In this document: positions 7,691-15,443 of the stretch, piece by piece
Position numbering within the stretch: position 1 is the stretch's first letter
Layout: every line of letters begins with the position of its first letter
Origin: Prevotella sp.
GTDB lineage: Bacteria; Bacteroidota; Bacteroidia; Bacteroidales; Bacteroidaceae
Direction of reading: 5' to 3'
Assembly (NCBI GenBank): GCA_017548605.1
Contig: JAFYZT010000027.1
Location: 62,001 to 126,000 of the forward strand
Length of the DNA: 64,000 bases
Notes under the pieces: generated by a model
What the model was told of the DNA's origin: nothing
Seen by the model: only the letters and a program-made list of their open reading frames with translations
The model's database searches: none
Program-made: the position numbers and the translations under genes

Positions 7691-9499
7691 TCAACGTTCA
7701 TCATCGAGGATGCGGACACCGCCTTTGTCGGCCGAGCTGACGCTCTGGGCATAGGCACGGAGGGCCTTTGAGACCGTACGGTTACGTTTCAGCGGCTGTT
7801 GGGGCCGGGCAGCCAGTTCCTCGTCGGAGAGTTTGACTCTGATTGAGCGTGAGGGGATGTCGATGACGATGATGTCGCCATCAACGATTTTACCGATGTT
7901 TCCACCGTTGGCCGCCTCGGGCGAGATATGTCCGATAGACAGTCCGCTGGTACCTCCAGAGAATCGTCCGTCGGTGATGAGCGCACATTCCTTACCCAGA
8001 TGCATCGATTTGATGTAGGACGTGGGGTAAAGCATCTCCTGCATTCCCGGACCACCTTTGGGACCTTCGTGTGTGATGACCACGCAGTCGCCACTCTTCA
8101 CTTTTCCGCCAAGGATACCCTCACAAGCGTCTTCCTGTGAGTCGAAGACCACTGCCGGTCCTTCAAAGTGCCACAGACTCTCGTCGACACCTGCCGTCTT
8201 CACCACACAGCCGTCCTGTGCGATGTTGCCAAAGAGGACAGCCAGTCCACCGTCTTTGGTGTAGGCATGTTCCAAATCGCGTATGCATCCATTTTCCCTG
8301 TCCTTATCAAGCGCCCATGTCTTTTTCTGACTGCCCATCTTGGTGGAGAACTTGCCGGCGGGAGCACTGGTATATATACGTTTGGCCTCATCATCCATCT
8401 TGGTTCCTGTGATGTCGTATTTTTCAATCGCCTGTTTGAGCGTCAGCCCATCAACACGAACCGCATCGCCTTCGATGAGTCCGCCCTTGTCGAGCTCATT
8501 GATGATGCCGAGGATGCCGCCCGCGCGGTTACACTCCTGGACGCTGTATTTCTGCGTGTTCGGTGCCAGTTTGCAGAGGCACGGCACTTTACGGGAGAGT
8601 TGGTCGATGTCGGCCATCTTGAAGTCAACACCCGCCTCCTGTGCCACTGCCAGCAGGTGGAGCACCGTATTGGTGGAGCCTCCCATGGCGATGTCGAGCG
8701 TCATGGCGTTGAGGAAAGCCTCGCGTGTGGCGATGCTTCTTGGAAGCACGCTCTCGTCACCATCTTCGTAATAGGCGAGCGCATTATTGACTATCTGACG
8801 TGCCGCGTCGCGGAAGAGCGTGATTCTGTTCTCATGAGTGGCGAGGATGGTGCCATTGCCCGGCAGTGCCAGTCCTATGGCCTCGGTGAGCGAATTCATC
8901 GAGTTGGCCGTGAACATGCCCGAGCAGCTGCCACAACCAGGACAGGCACACTGTTCGAGTTGTTTCAAGTCATCGTCGGACACCGTCGTGTCCGCTCCTT
9001 TTACCATGGCTGTCACGAGGTCAGCATTTTCTCCGTGCCAATGGCCCGCCTCCATGGGTCCACCACTGCAGAAGATGGCAGGGATGTTCAATCGCATGGC
9101 CGCCATGAGCATGCCCGGCGTCACCTTGTCGCAGTTGGAGATACATATCATGGCATCCGCCTTGTGGGCATTAACCATATATTCCACAGAATCGGCGATG
9201 ATGTCGCGCGAGGGCAGCGAATAGAGCATTCCGTCGTGCCCCATGGCGATGCCGTCGTCGATGGCGATGGTATTGAATTCTGCCGCATAGCAGCCCATGC
9301 TTTCTATTTCCTGTTTGACGATTTGTCCTATCTCATGCAAGTGCGTATGTCCAGGGACGAACTGAGTGAATGAGTTGACCACCGCAATGATGGGTTTTCC
9401 GAACTGCTCATGTTTCATGCCTGCCGCCACCCACAGGGCACGTGCTCCAGCCATTTTCCTGCCTTCGGTACATACGGCGCTTCTAAGTTGATGTTTCAT
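7691..9499 (-). CDS. ilvD: Dihydroxy-acid dehydratase
   Basis: The 602-residue enzyme dehydrates 2,3-dihydroxy-isovalerate or -methylvalerate to the 2-keto acid, the third common step of valine/isoleucine synthesis. The Fe-S cysteines are visible in [11 protein letters not shown] (Cys ~122) and [16 protein letters not shown] (~190-205), and the C-terminal signature [16 protein letters not shown] is intact. It is the first gene of the ilvD-ilvB-ilvN-thioesterase operon, with a good promoter about 100 bp upstream (9596-9629) and a small leader hairpin. Length is slightly above the bacterial average, as is common in Bacteroidetes. A 401-codon antisense frame (8168-9373, plus) is a shadow of its codon bias. 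Confidence 0.97.
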   Translation of the reverse strand: MKHQLRSAVCTEGRKMAGARALWVAAGMKHEQFGKPIIAVVNSFTQFVPGHTHLHEIGQIVKQEIESMGCYAAEFNTIAIDDGIAMGHDGMLYSLPSRDIIADSVEYMVNAHKADAMICISNCDKVTPGMLMAAMRLNIPAIFCSGGPMEAGHWHGENADLVTAMVKGADTTVSDDDLKQLEQCACPGCGSCSGMFTANSMNSLTEAIGLALPGNGTILATHENRITLFRDAARQIVNNALAYYEDGDESVLPRSIATREAFLNAMTLDIAMGGSTNTVLHLLAVAQEAGVDFKMADIDQLSRKVPCLCKLAPNTQKYSVQECNRAGGILGIINELDKGGLIEGDAVRVDGLTLKQAIEKYDITGTKMDDEAKRIYTSAPAGKFSTKMGSQKKTWALDKDRENGCIRDLEHAYTKDGGLAVLFGNIAQDGCVVKTAGVDESLWHFEGPAVVFDSQEDACEGILGGKVKSGDCVVITHEGPKGGPGMQEMLYPTSYIKSMHLGKECALITDGRFSGGTSGLSIGHISPEAANGGNIGKIVDGDIIVIDIPSRSIRVKLSDEELAARPQQPLKRNRTVSKALRAYAQSVSSADKGGVRILDDER

Positions 9500-9537
9500 G
9501 ATGAGGGTTTGTTATAGTTACTATAGGAAGGATAGAT

Positions 9538-9568
9538 GCCATAGTCCTTGCAGGGACTGCACCATGGC
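9538..9568 (-). other. Leader hairpin upstream of ilvD
   Basis: GCCAT-AGTCC-(6 nt)-GGACT-(5 nt)-ATGGC forms a short interrupted hairpin between the predicted start site (~9589) and the ilvD ATG. No leader peptide rich in Val/Leu/Ile codons was seen, so classical attenuation is unsupported. Confidence 0.4.
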
Positions 9569-9595
9569 GCTTCTATTGGGGTGTTTTTGAATTGG

Positions 9596-9629
9596 CAAAG
9601 GTACGCAGTTTTTGTCTAATAGCCAACAA
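9596..9629 (-). promoter_or_regulatory. Promoter of the ilvD-ilvB-ilvN-thioesterase operon
   Basis: Minus strand: TTGTTGG (9629-9623), then 19 bp, then TACCTTTG (9603-9596), matching the Bacteroidetes TTTG / TAnnTTTG consensus. Leader length would be about 90 nt. Confidence 0.7.
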
Positions 9630-9721
9630 TTTGCTCGTTTTTTTGGGAAATGGCTGTCGATTAGGAAAGAGACGGCGAAAACGTTCAGTTGTAATGAATA
9701 TGCGAAAAAGGACGAAAGGAC

Positions 9722-9757
9722 GAAAAAAACAGGGTGGCTCTTGCGAGTCACCCTGTT
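9722..9757 (-). terminator. Rho-independent terminator of the ompA-like gene
   Basis: AACAGGGTG-G-CTC (loop TTGC) GAG-T-CACCCTGTT forms a ~13 bp stem with one G-T pair, followed on the minus strand by a run of seven T (complement of 9723-9729). It lies 25 bp after the stop at 9783. Confidence 0.88.
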
Positions 9758-9782
9758 GATGAGTTATTTGAATCCGTTAGGA

Positions 9783-10976
9783 TTATTTCTTGGTATTGTC
9801 GTTGAATGTAGCGACGCGGTTGAACTCAACCTGCTCGAAGAGCTTGTCGGTAGCACCCATACCAACAGCGGTGAGGCGGTCGGCAGAGATCTTGTACTTC
9901 TTGATGAGAGCCTGGCGAACCACTTCGGCGCGCTCGTTGGAGAGACGCTGGTTGATTTCAGCGCTGCCTTCAGGTGAAGCGTAACCGCGGATTTCCACCT
10001 TAGCCTCGGGATGGTTCTTCATGTAAGAAGCAATGAGCTCGATAGGAGCGTACTGAGCCGGGTCGATGACCGACTTGCCCTGACGGAAGAGCACGGTGGG
10101 CTGGAGGTTGGTAGCCGTCTCGTTCTTCACGATAACCGGTTCGCGGTTGAGGCAGTCGTTGAGCTGCTGCTGGAGATCGCGAATCTTACGGTCTTTGTCA
10201 GCAATCTGGCCGTCCTTGCCATTGAGGGCATTGCGGAGGTCGTTGATGGTAGCGTTGAGCGCATCGATTTCAGCCTGGTCGCGTCCCGGGCAGATGGTGA
10301 AGTTGTGAGTACCATTGGAGTTGCCGAATTTGTAAACGAGACCGATGTTCAGCTGTACAAACGAGTTGTTGATGTTGTACTTCGGCTGGTTTTCGTCGAT
10401 GGAACCACCCTCATAATAGTAGGGTTCTTCACTAAATCTATCTTCATTGTAGCCGTTGAGGAACACCCAAGTGATAGACGGTTCAAGATAGAACTGGAAC
10501 TGTTTTTTCGAACCGAAATTGAAAGTAAAGTCGACGCCTGCCTTTGAACTCATGCGGTTATCCGGATCATATCCATAAGCGTTGAAGGTATGGAACCATC
10601 CAAGTCCGTAGAGAGCGCTCACTTCGAAGGTGCGGGGTTCACCGGGATATCCACCGAACCAGTTGCTCAGGTTAACAGTACCCAGCAATGAGGTGTTCAG
10701 GAAACGTACGAATGTGCCAGTTGACTCACCCGGTTTGTTGGACAGGTAAGCGTTGCTTTCCACTGCGAGACCGAATACCGGAGTGAAATAACGACCGATG
10801 CGCAGTCCGAAGTTCGGATTGAGGTTCTTCATCCATGAATAGTCCGTAGTTTTCGTGCAGAGACCTCCATTGATACCAATGTAGAAATTGTCGAATGTCT
10901 TGCTTTCTGTAACGGTCTGTGCCGAAACAGACACTGCCATAGTAGCGGCAGCAAACAAAAGTGCTAATTTTTTCAT
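9783..10976 (-). CDS. OmpA-family outer-membrane protein with N-terminal beta-barrel
   Basis: The 397-residue protein has a clear signal peptide (MKKLALLFAAATMAVSVSAQ), a ~200-residue aromatic-rich beta-barrel region, a short predicted coiled coil (residues ~235-272: DALNATINDLRNALNGKDGQ and onward) and a C-terminal OmpA-like peptidoglycan-binding domain (VEIRGYASPEGSAEINQRLS, then LSNERAEVV and a final NRVATF). It should link the outer membrane to peptidoglycan and resembles the major Omp40-type proteins of Prevotella and Porphyromonas. It is monocistronic, with its own promoter (11021-11052) and terminator. No unusual features were seen. Confidence 0.93.
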   Translation of the reverse strand: MKKLALLFAAATMAVSVSAQTVTESKTFDNFYIGINGGLCTKTTDYSWMKNLNPNFGLRIGRYFTPVFGLAVESNAYLSNKPGESTGTFVRFLNTSLLGTVNLSNWFGGYPGEPRTFEVSALYGLGWFHTFNAYGYDPDNRMSSKAGVDFTFNFGSKKQFQFYLEPSITWVFLNGYNEDRFSEEPYYYEGGSIDENQPKYNINNSFVQLNIGLVYKFGNSNGTHNFTICPGRDQAEIDALNATINDLRNALNGKDGQIADKDRKIRDLQQQLNDCLNREPVIVKNETATNLQPTVLFRQGKSVIDPAQYAPIELIASYMKNHPEAKVEIRGYASPEGSAEINQRLSNERAEVVRQALIKKYKISADRLTAVGMGATDKLFEQVEFNRVATFNDNTKK

Positions 10977-11020
10977 GTTTAAATATTAAAAGATGTTATA
11001 AAATATCGCGTTATCGATTG

Positions 11021-11052
11021 CAAAATAATGTAAAAAAACTGAAACGTCCAAA
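11021..11052 (-). promoter_or_regulatory. Putative promoter of the ompA-like gene
   Basis: Minus strand TTTGG (11052-11048), 19 bp spacer, TTATTTTG (11028-11021): one mismatch to TAnnTTTG. The leader would be about 40 nt. Confidence 0.5.
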
Positions 11053-11155
11053 TTTTTTTTTCATTTTTTTTAGTTTTTGTCCCCTTTTCTTGTGCTTCAT
11101 CAAGGTTTTTCTTTGCTTTTGGCACCAAAAGGAAGGTTGTTTTCGTTTTTTTTCC

Positions 11156-11163
11156 TAATTTTG
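11156..11163 (+). promoter_or_regulatory. Putative -7 element of the cobU promoter
   Basis: TAATTTTG matches TAnnTTTG. The nearest TTG upstream is only 16 bp away, shorter than usual. If used, transcription begins about 11170 and the tandem-repeat tract lies in the cobU leader. Confidence 0.4.
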
Positions 11164-11169
11164 CAGATA

Positions 11170-11343
11170 GAAGGGGCAAGGGGCAGGGGGCAAGGAGCAG
11201 GGGGCAAGGAGCAGGGGGCAAGTTAGGTTGTAAGAGGTGAGGGGTGAGAGGTGAGGGGTGAATTTGGTTGTGAGGGGTGAGAGGTGAGGGGTGAATTTGG
11301 TTGTGAGGGGTGAGAGGTGAGAGGTGAGAGGTGAGGGGTGAGG
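11170..11343. repeat. G-rich minisatellite in the cobU leader
   Basis: Two tandem tracts are visible. First come repeats of GGGGCAAGGAGCAG type (about 11174-11220). Then a 33 bp unit (GAGGGGTGAGAGGTGAG plus GGGTGAATTTGGTTGT) is repeated two to three times and decays into GAGAGGT/GAGGGGT heptamers (about 11237-11343). The unit lacks the spacers of a CRISPR. Confidence 0.85.
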
Positions 11344-11362
11344 GAGATAGAAGACATCACTT

Positions 11363-11935
11363 ATGCGCAGAATTATCATGATTACAGGAGGCCAGCGTTC
11401 CGGCAAGAGCCGTTACGCAGAACAGTTGGCCGAAGAGTTGAGCGAGCGACCCATCTATATGGCCACCGCCCGTATCTGGGACGATGAGTTTGCCCACAGG
11501 GTAAAACGTCATCAGGAGCGTCGCGGCGACCGTTGGACAACCATTGAAGAAGAGAAATGGTTGAGCAAGCATGACGTGACGGGCAGAGTGGTTCTAGTGG
11601 ACTGCCTTACCCTGTGGTGTACGAACTTTTTCTTCGACAATCAGGATGATGTGCATGGATGCGATGTTGACAATCTGCTGCATGCCATGGAAGATGAGTT
11701 TGAGCGTTTCATTCGTCAGGATGCCACATTTATCTTCGTGACCAATGAGGTGGGCAGTGGTGGCGTGAGCGAGAATGCCCTCCAACGTCGTTTCACTGAT
11801 TTACAGGGATGGCTGAACCAATATGTGGCGAGTAAAGCTGATGAAGTGATTTTGATGGTGAGTGGCATTGCGGTAAAGATTAAAAACCTCCCCCTTGCCC
11901 CCTCCCAAGGAGGGGGAATCGTGGATGAGGGATAA
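11363..11935 (+). CDS. cobU: Adenosylcobinamide kinase / adenosylcobinamide-phosphate guanylyltransferase
   Basis: The 190-residue bifunctional enzyme phosphorylates adenosylcobinamide and then makes adenosylcobinamide-GDP. The P-loop is ITGGQRSGKSRYAEQ (residues ~7-21), followed by the family segments RVKRHQERRGDRWTTIEE, VLVDCLTLW and VTNEVGSGG. The normal family end is near LMVSGIAVKIK. The last ~17 residues (NLPLAPSQGGGIVDEG) are encoded by a C-rich dispersed intergenic repeat that has landed over the natural stop. First gene of a cobU-cobT-cobS-phosphatase set for attachment of the lower ligand. No cobalamin riboswitch was recognised upstream. Confidence 0.95.
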   Translation: MRRIIMITGGQRSGKSRYAEQLAEELSERPIYMATARIWDDEFAHRVKRHQERRGDRWTTIEEEKWLSKHDVTGRVVLVDCLTLWCTNFFFDNQDDVHGCDVDNLLHAMEDEFERFIRQDATFIFVTNEVGSGGVSENALQRRFTDLQGWLNQYVASKADEVILMVSGIAVKIKNLPLAPSQGGGIVDEG

Positions 11936-12150
11936 GCGATGAGAAATAGTGTATGAGTGATCACTAAACACTAAACACTCAACATTCGACAACGAATTTC
12001 ACTAATTACACAAATGATACATCATTCACGATAATTCACGAAAATTCGCGATTTATTCGCGGTAATTAACGTAAAGAACTCATCACTCATCACTCAATAA
12101 TTCTTCATCGCGAAGCGACAATTCAACATTCAAAAATCAACATTCAAACA
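11885..12150. repeat. Copy A of a ~270 bp duplicated intergenic element flanking cobT-cobS
   Basis: Begins with the C-rich palindromic element, then GATAAGCGATGAGAAATAGT, TGATCACTAAACACTAAACA, ATTCGCGATTTATTCGCGG, a CATCACTCATCACTCAATA tract and CATCGCGAAGCGACAATTCA. Essentially the same string occurs at 14012-14286 with a few substitutions and short indels. The start overlaps the end of cobU. Confidence 0.92.
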
Positions 12151-13218
12151 ATGAGGGAATACGATATAAGAAGGGTGGACCGCAGTATGGAGGCTGCGAT
12201 TCGCGACAAGATAGATAACCTGAACAAACCCAAAGGTTCATTGGGTATGTTGGAGGATTTGGCCTTGCAGATATGCTTGGTGCAGCAAACGTTGGAACCA
12301 CGGCTGTTGCACCCCTGCCATCTGTTACTGGGTGGCGACCATGGCATAGAGCGTGAGGGCGTGAGCGTGTCGCCACGTGAGGTGACATGGCAACAGATGG
12401 TGAATTTCACCTGTGGCGGTGGCGGCGTGAACATGTTCTGCCGCCAGCACGGTTTCGACTTGCAGATTATCGACGTGGGCGTGGACCATGACCTGAGCGG
12501 TGTGGCAGGCATCGTGGACAGGAAGATTGCCCGTGGCACCCGCAATTTCCTCTATGAAGCCGCCATGAGCGAGGAGGAACTGGAACGTTCTTTGTTCGTT
12601 GGAGCAGAGTTAGTTGACGGCTGCATCTCCAAGGGTTGCAATATTCTTTGTTTGGGCGAGATGGGCATAGGGAACACTTCACCGTCGAGCATCTGGATGT
12701 CGGAGATGGGTGGTCTGCCCTTGGACGACTGTATCGGTGCCGGTGCCGGCCTCGACGATGCAGGCATCATTAGGAAACGTGAGGTGTTACACCGTGCCGT
12801 GGAGCGTTACCATATTGAGTTGTCTGCTACGAGGATAACCGATGAGCGCGAGCGCATTCTCTTCTGCATCCGTCAGTTTGGCGGTTTTGAGATGACCACC
12901 GCCATCGGTGCCATGTTGCGGGCTGCAGAACGAGGAATACTCATTATGGTGGACGGTTTCATCATGACTGCCTCGATGTTAGCCGCCTCGCGTCTCTACC
13001 CTGCCGTGCTCGACTATGCCATCTTCGGCCATTGTGGCGATGAAGGCGGTCATGCCAAGATGCTGACACTGATGAATGCCCGGCCCTTGTTGCGACTGGG
13101 GTTGCGACTGGGTGAGGGGACGGGAGCCCTCTGTGCCTACCCCATCATCGAGAGCAGTGTTCGTATGATTAACGAAATGAACAATTTTAACCATGCGCAT
13201 ATCACTAAATACTTCTAA
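12151..13218 (+). CDS. cobT: Nicotinate-nucleotide:dimethylbenzimidazole phosphoribosyltransferase
   Basis: The 355-residue enzyme makes alpha-ribazole-5'-phosphate (or an analogue with another base) for the cobalamin lower ligand. It shows the family landmarks NKPKGSLGMLEDLA (residues ~29-42), GGDHGIEREGVS, TCGGGGVNMFCR, LGEMGIGNTSPSSIW and the C-terminal LGLRLGEGTGAL, whose Glu (~318) aligns with the catalytic base. Residue EMTTAIGAMLRAAE and the glycine-rich loops are intact. It overlaps cobS by 26 bp and starts immediately after repeat copy A. Confidence 0.95.
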   Translation: MREYDIRRVDRSMEAAIRDKIDNLNKPKGSLGMLEDLALQICLVQQTLEPRLLHPCHLLLGGDHGIEREGVSVSPREVTWQQMVNFTCGGGGVNMFCRQHGFDLQIIDVGVDHDLSGVAGIVDRKIARGTRNFLYEAAMSEEELERSLFVGAELVDGCISKGCNILCLGEMGIGNTSPSSIWMSEMGGLPLDDCIGAGAGLDDAGIIRKREVLHRAVERYHIELSATRITDERERILFCIRQFGGFEMTTAIGAMLRAAERGILIMVDGFIMTASMLAASRLYPAVLDYAIFGHCGDEGGHAKMLTLMNARPLLRLGLRLGEGTGALCAYPIIESSVRMINEMNNFNHAHITKYF

Positions 13219-13987
13219 ATGGTACCAGAACCTCTGGGCCGCCATGATTTTTTTCACGCGCCTACCCTTTTGGCGCTTGTACCAACCACCACACGATAGT
13301 TACAAAGCCGTGGTTGAGTTCTGGCCATTGACAGGGTGGCTCACCGCCGCCATTATGGCCGCGACCATCTATTTCGGAGCGATGGTGTTCCCATTGCCCC
13401 TGGCCATCGTGCTTGCCATTATCATGCGCACGTTGGTTACCGGTGCGCTGCATGAAGACGGACTGGCTGACTTCATTGACGGTTTCGGTGGTGGCGGCAG
13501 CAACCGCGAGCGTATACTGGACATCATGAAAGACTCGCACATCGGCACCTACGGTGTTCTCGGTCTCATCGCCTACGAGGCATTGTTGTTCTGGGCATTG
13601 TTCTCGATAGGCAGTGCTGAACTGGCCGCCCTGGCCGTCATCGCAGCCGACCCCTACAGCAAGATGCTCTCCGGTCAGCTGATACAGATGATGCCCTATG
13701 CCCGACGTGCCGAAGAAGCCAAGAACAAAGTGGTGTACCGCAAGGTAAGCATCGTTTCGGGAATCCTGCTGGCCATCCAAGGTCTGGCACCCGGATTGGT
13801 CGTATTGCTGTTTACCCCTTTGGGGGCGATGGGTCATTGGGAACTGCTCATCTTCGTACCCTGCCTGGTGATGTATTTCCTCTACCTGCTCATCTGGCAC
13901 CGGCTACACGGTTACACCGGCGACTGCTGCGGTGCTGTATGTCTGTTGGTGGAGCTGAGTGTGTACGTTTGCTTGGCCTCCCCCTAG
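13193..13987 (+). CDS. cobS: Adenosylcobinamide-GDP ribazoletransferase (cobalamin synthase)
   Basis: This 264-residue integral membrane protein joins adenosylcobinamide-GDP with alpha-ribazole(-phosphate), the final step of nucleotide-loop assembly. The metal-binding motif GALHEDGLADFIDGFGGG (residues ~83-100) is present, with several hydrophobic membrane segments, DPYSKMLSGQ, and a C-terminal HRLHGYTGDCCGAVCLLVE. The last residues (LASP) and the TAG stop lie within a C-rich dispersed repeat (13977 onward), so that repeat supplies the stop codon. It overlaps cobT by 26 bp, suggesting translational coupling. Confidence 0.95.
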   Translation: MRISLNTSKWYQNLWAAMIFFTRLPFWRLYQPPHDSYKAVVEFWPLTGWLTAAIMAATIYFGAMVFPLPLAIVLAIIMRTLVTGALHEDGLADFIDGFGGGGSNRERILDIMKDSHIGTYGVLGLIAYEALLFWALFSIGSAELAALAVIAADPYSKMLSGQLIQMMPYARRAEEAKNKVVYRKVSIVSGILLAIQGLAPGLVVLLFTPLGAMGHWELLIFVPCLVMYFLYLLIWHRLHGYTGDCCGAVCLLVELSVYVCLASP

Positions 13988-14010
13988 CCCCCTCCCAAGG
14001 AGGGGGGGAT
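13977..14010. repeat. C-rich dispersed palindromic element at the cobS stop
   Basis: CCTCCCCCTAGCCCC then CTCCCAAGGAGGGGGG; the cobS stop TAG lies inside it. A second element of the same type follows immediately as the head of repeat copy B. Confidence 0.8.
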
Positions 14011-14011
14011 G

Positions 14012-14286
14012 AACCTCCCCCTGCCCCCTCCCAAGGAGGGGGAATCGTGGAAGAGAGATAAGCGATGAGAAATAGTGTATGAGTGATCACTAAACACTAA
14101 ACACTCATTCAACATTCGACAACGAATTTCACTAATTACACAAATGGAACATAACTCACGATTAATTCACGAAAATTCGCGATTTATTCGCGGTAATTAA
14201 CGTAAAGAACTCATCACTCGTCACTCAATAAATCATCATCGCGAAGCGACAATTCAACATTCAAAATTCAACATTCAACATTCATC
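14012..14286. repeat. Copy B of the ~270 bp duplicated intergenic element
   Basis: Same order of blocks as copy A (11885-12150), differing by scattered substitutions and small insertions such as CTCATTCAACATT for CTCAACATT. It ends directly at the start codon of the phosphatase gene, just as copy A ends at the cobT start. Confidence 0.92.
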
Positions 14287-14814
14287 ATGAAAATCACCCT
14301 GATACGCCATACGAGTGTTGATGTGCCTAAGGGCACGTGCTACGGACAGAGCGACGTGGCCTGTGCCGCCACCTTCGGACAGGAAGCAGCGGAGGTGAAA
14401 CGACAGTTGGAAGGACTGTCGTTTGACAAGGTGTTCACTTCGCCACTGAGTCGTGCAGTGAGGTTGGCCACCTATTGCGGCTATCCTGATGCAGAGCGCG
14501 ACGAGCGGTTGATGGAGATGAACATGGGGGATTGGGAGATGCAACGATGGGATGACATCACCGACCCCTATCTGCAGGAATGGTATGCCGACTACCTGCA
14601 TCTGCCCACCGCTGGCGGGGAGGGTTTTCCTCAGTTACGTGCCCGTGTAAATGCTTTTCTGGACGAGCTACGTGAGAAAGAATACGAGCATGTGGCTATC
14701 TTCACTCACGGCGGAGTATTGGTTTGCGCTGGTTTGTATGCCGGATTATTTGAGGAAGAAGAAAGTTTTTCACATCAAGTGGGATATGGTGGCATTTTGT
14801 TAATAAATATATAA
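14287..14814 (+). CDS. Histidine phosphatase, probable alpha-ribazole phosphatase (CobC-like)
   Basis: The 175-residue protein is a branch-1 histidine phosphatase. The RHT catalytic motif is LIRHTSVDVPKGTCYGQSD (residues ~5-23), the second conserved region is FTSPLSRAVRLA, then a Glu in MEMNMGDWE, and the second catalytic His in FTHGGVLVCAG. The PxGxCYGxxD segment after RHT is characteristic of CobC-type alpha-ribazole-5'-phosphate phosphatases. That and its position after cobU-cobT-cobS support removal of the phosphate from alpha-ribazole phosphate or adenosylcobalamin phosphate. Other small-molecule phosphatases of the superfamily cannot be excluded. Confidence 0.85.
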   Translation: MKITLIRHTSVDVPKGTCYGQSDVACAATFGQEAAEVKRQLEGLSFDKVFTSPLSRAVRLATYCGYPDAERDERLMEMNMGDWEMQRWDDITDPYLQEWYADYLHLPTAGGEGFPQLRARVNAFLDELREKEYEHVAIFTHGGVLVCAGLYAGLFEEEESFSHQVGYGGILLINI

Positions 14815-14834
14815 ACTACTTAATTTTATTTAAT

Positions 14835-14880
14835 AACTAAATTATTTAGTTGCATACATAAATTCTTTTAGTTATATTTG
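14835..14880 (+). promoter_or_regulatory. Promoter and palindromic operator of the blaI-blaR1-like pair
   Basis: TTG (14850-14852), 20 bp spacer and TATATTTG (14873-14880) form a good promoter. A perfect inverted repeat AACTAAA-TTA-TTTAGTT (14835-14851) ends on the -33 TTG, a placement expected for a repressor such as the BlaI-type protein encoded next. The leader to the ATG at 15056 is about 170 nt and full of GAGTTAA repeats. Confidence 0.65.
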
Positions 14881-15055
14881 CACTCGATAAGACGCGCATT
14901 GATTGAATAAGAAGTTTTTAAGTTAATAAGTTAATGAGTTAATGAGTTTTTAAGTTGTTAAGCTTAGGAGTTAAGAAGTTAAGGAGTTAAGCCAATACTT
15001 TGCTATGCTATGAACTTGTCAACTCGTCAACTAATAAAATGAAAGATTAAGCCAA

Positions 15056-15424
15056 ATGAAGAAACTGACAAATAAGGAAAAAGAGATCATGGACCTGTAC
15101 TGGAAACATGGAGCCATGTTCGTGAGGGAACTGCTCGACCATTACGAGGAGCCGAAGCCCCATTTCAACACCCTCTCCACGATGGTGAGGCTATTGGAGA
15201 AGAACGGCTTTCTGGGTCATCGTCAATACGGCAACACCTACCAGTATTTCCCTCTCGTGAGCGAGAAGGAATATGGCGAGCGCAGCATCGCCCATGTCAT
15301 CTCCAGCTATTTCAACAATTCCTACATGAATGCCGTTTCGGCCTTTGTGAAGGAAGAGAAGATTTCGGTAGAAGAGCTTCGTCAGCTCATCGATGAGATA
15401 GAGAAGGCGAATGCCCGTAAATAA
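15056..15424 (+). CDS. BlaI/MecI/CopY-family transcriptional repressor
   Basis: The 122-residue protein has the penicillinase-repressor winged helix: MKKLTNKEKEIMDLYWKHG, RELLDHYEEPKPHFNTLSTM (recognition helix region) and RLLEKNGFLGHRQYGNTYQY (wing), followed by a C-terminal dimerisation region (YMNAVSAFVKEEKISVEEL). In characterised pairs the partner BlaR1 protease senses a signal and cleaves the repressor in its C-terminal part. It is 19 bp upstream of the BlaR1-like gene. The likely operator is the palindrome at 14835-14851. No beta-lactamase gene lies nearby, so the regulon is unknown. Confidence 0.92.
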   Translation: MKKLTNKEKEIMDLYWKHGAMFVRELLDHYEEPKPHFNTLSTMVRLLEKNGFLGHRQYGNTYQYFPLVSEKEYGERSIAHVISSYFNNSYMNAVSAFVKEEKISVEELRQLIDEIEKANARK

Positions 15425-15443
15425 CCATTAAATCTTTTTACCT

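Noticed and set aside
8168-9373. 401-codon open frame on the plus strand, opposite ilvD
   Set aside because: It lies wholly antisense to a textbook ilvD, has no recognisable domain and is rich in His/Arg/Val as expected from the complementary frame of GC-rich coding DNA.
11170-11343. CRISPR-like repeat array
   Set aside because: Repeats are contiguous, G-rich and lack unique spacers; no cas genes are present.
10977-11362. Cobalamin riboswitch before cobU
   Set aside because: No B12-box-like GCCACTG motif was seen and the leader consists mostly of minisatellite repeats. A covariance search could still change this.
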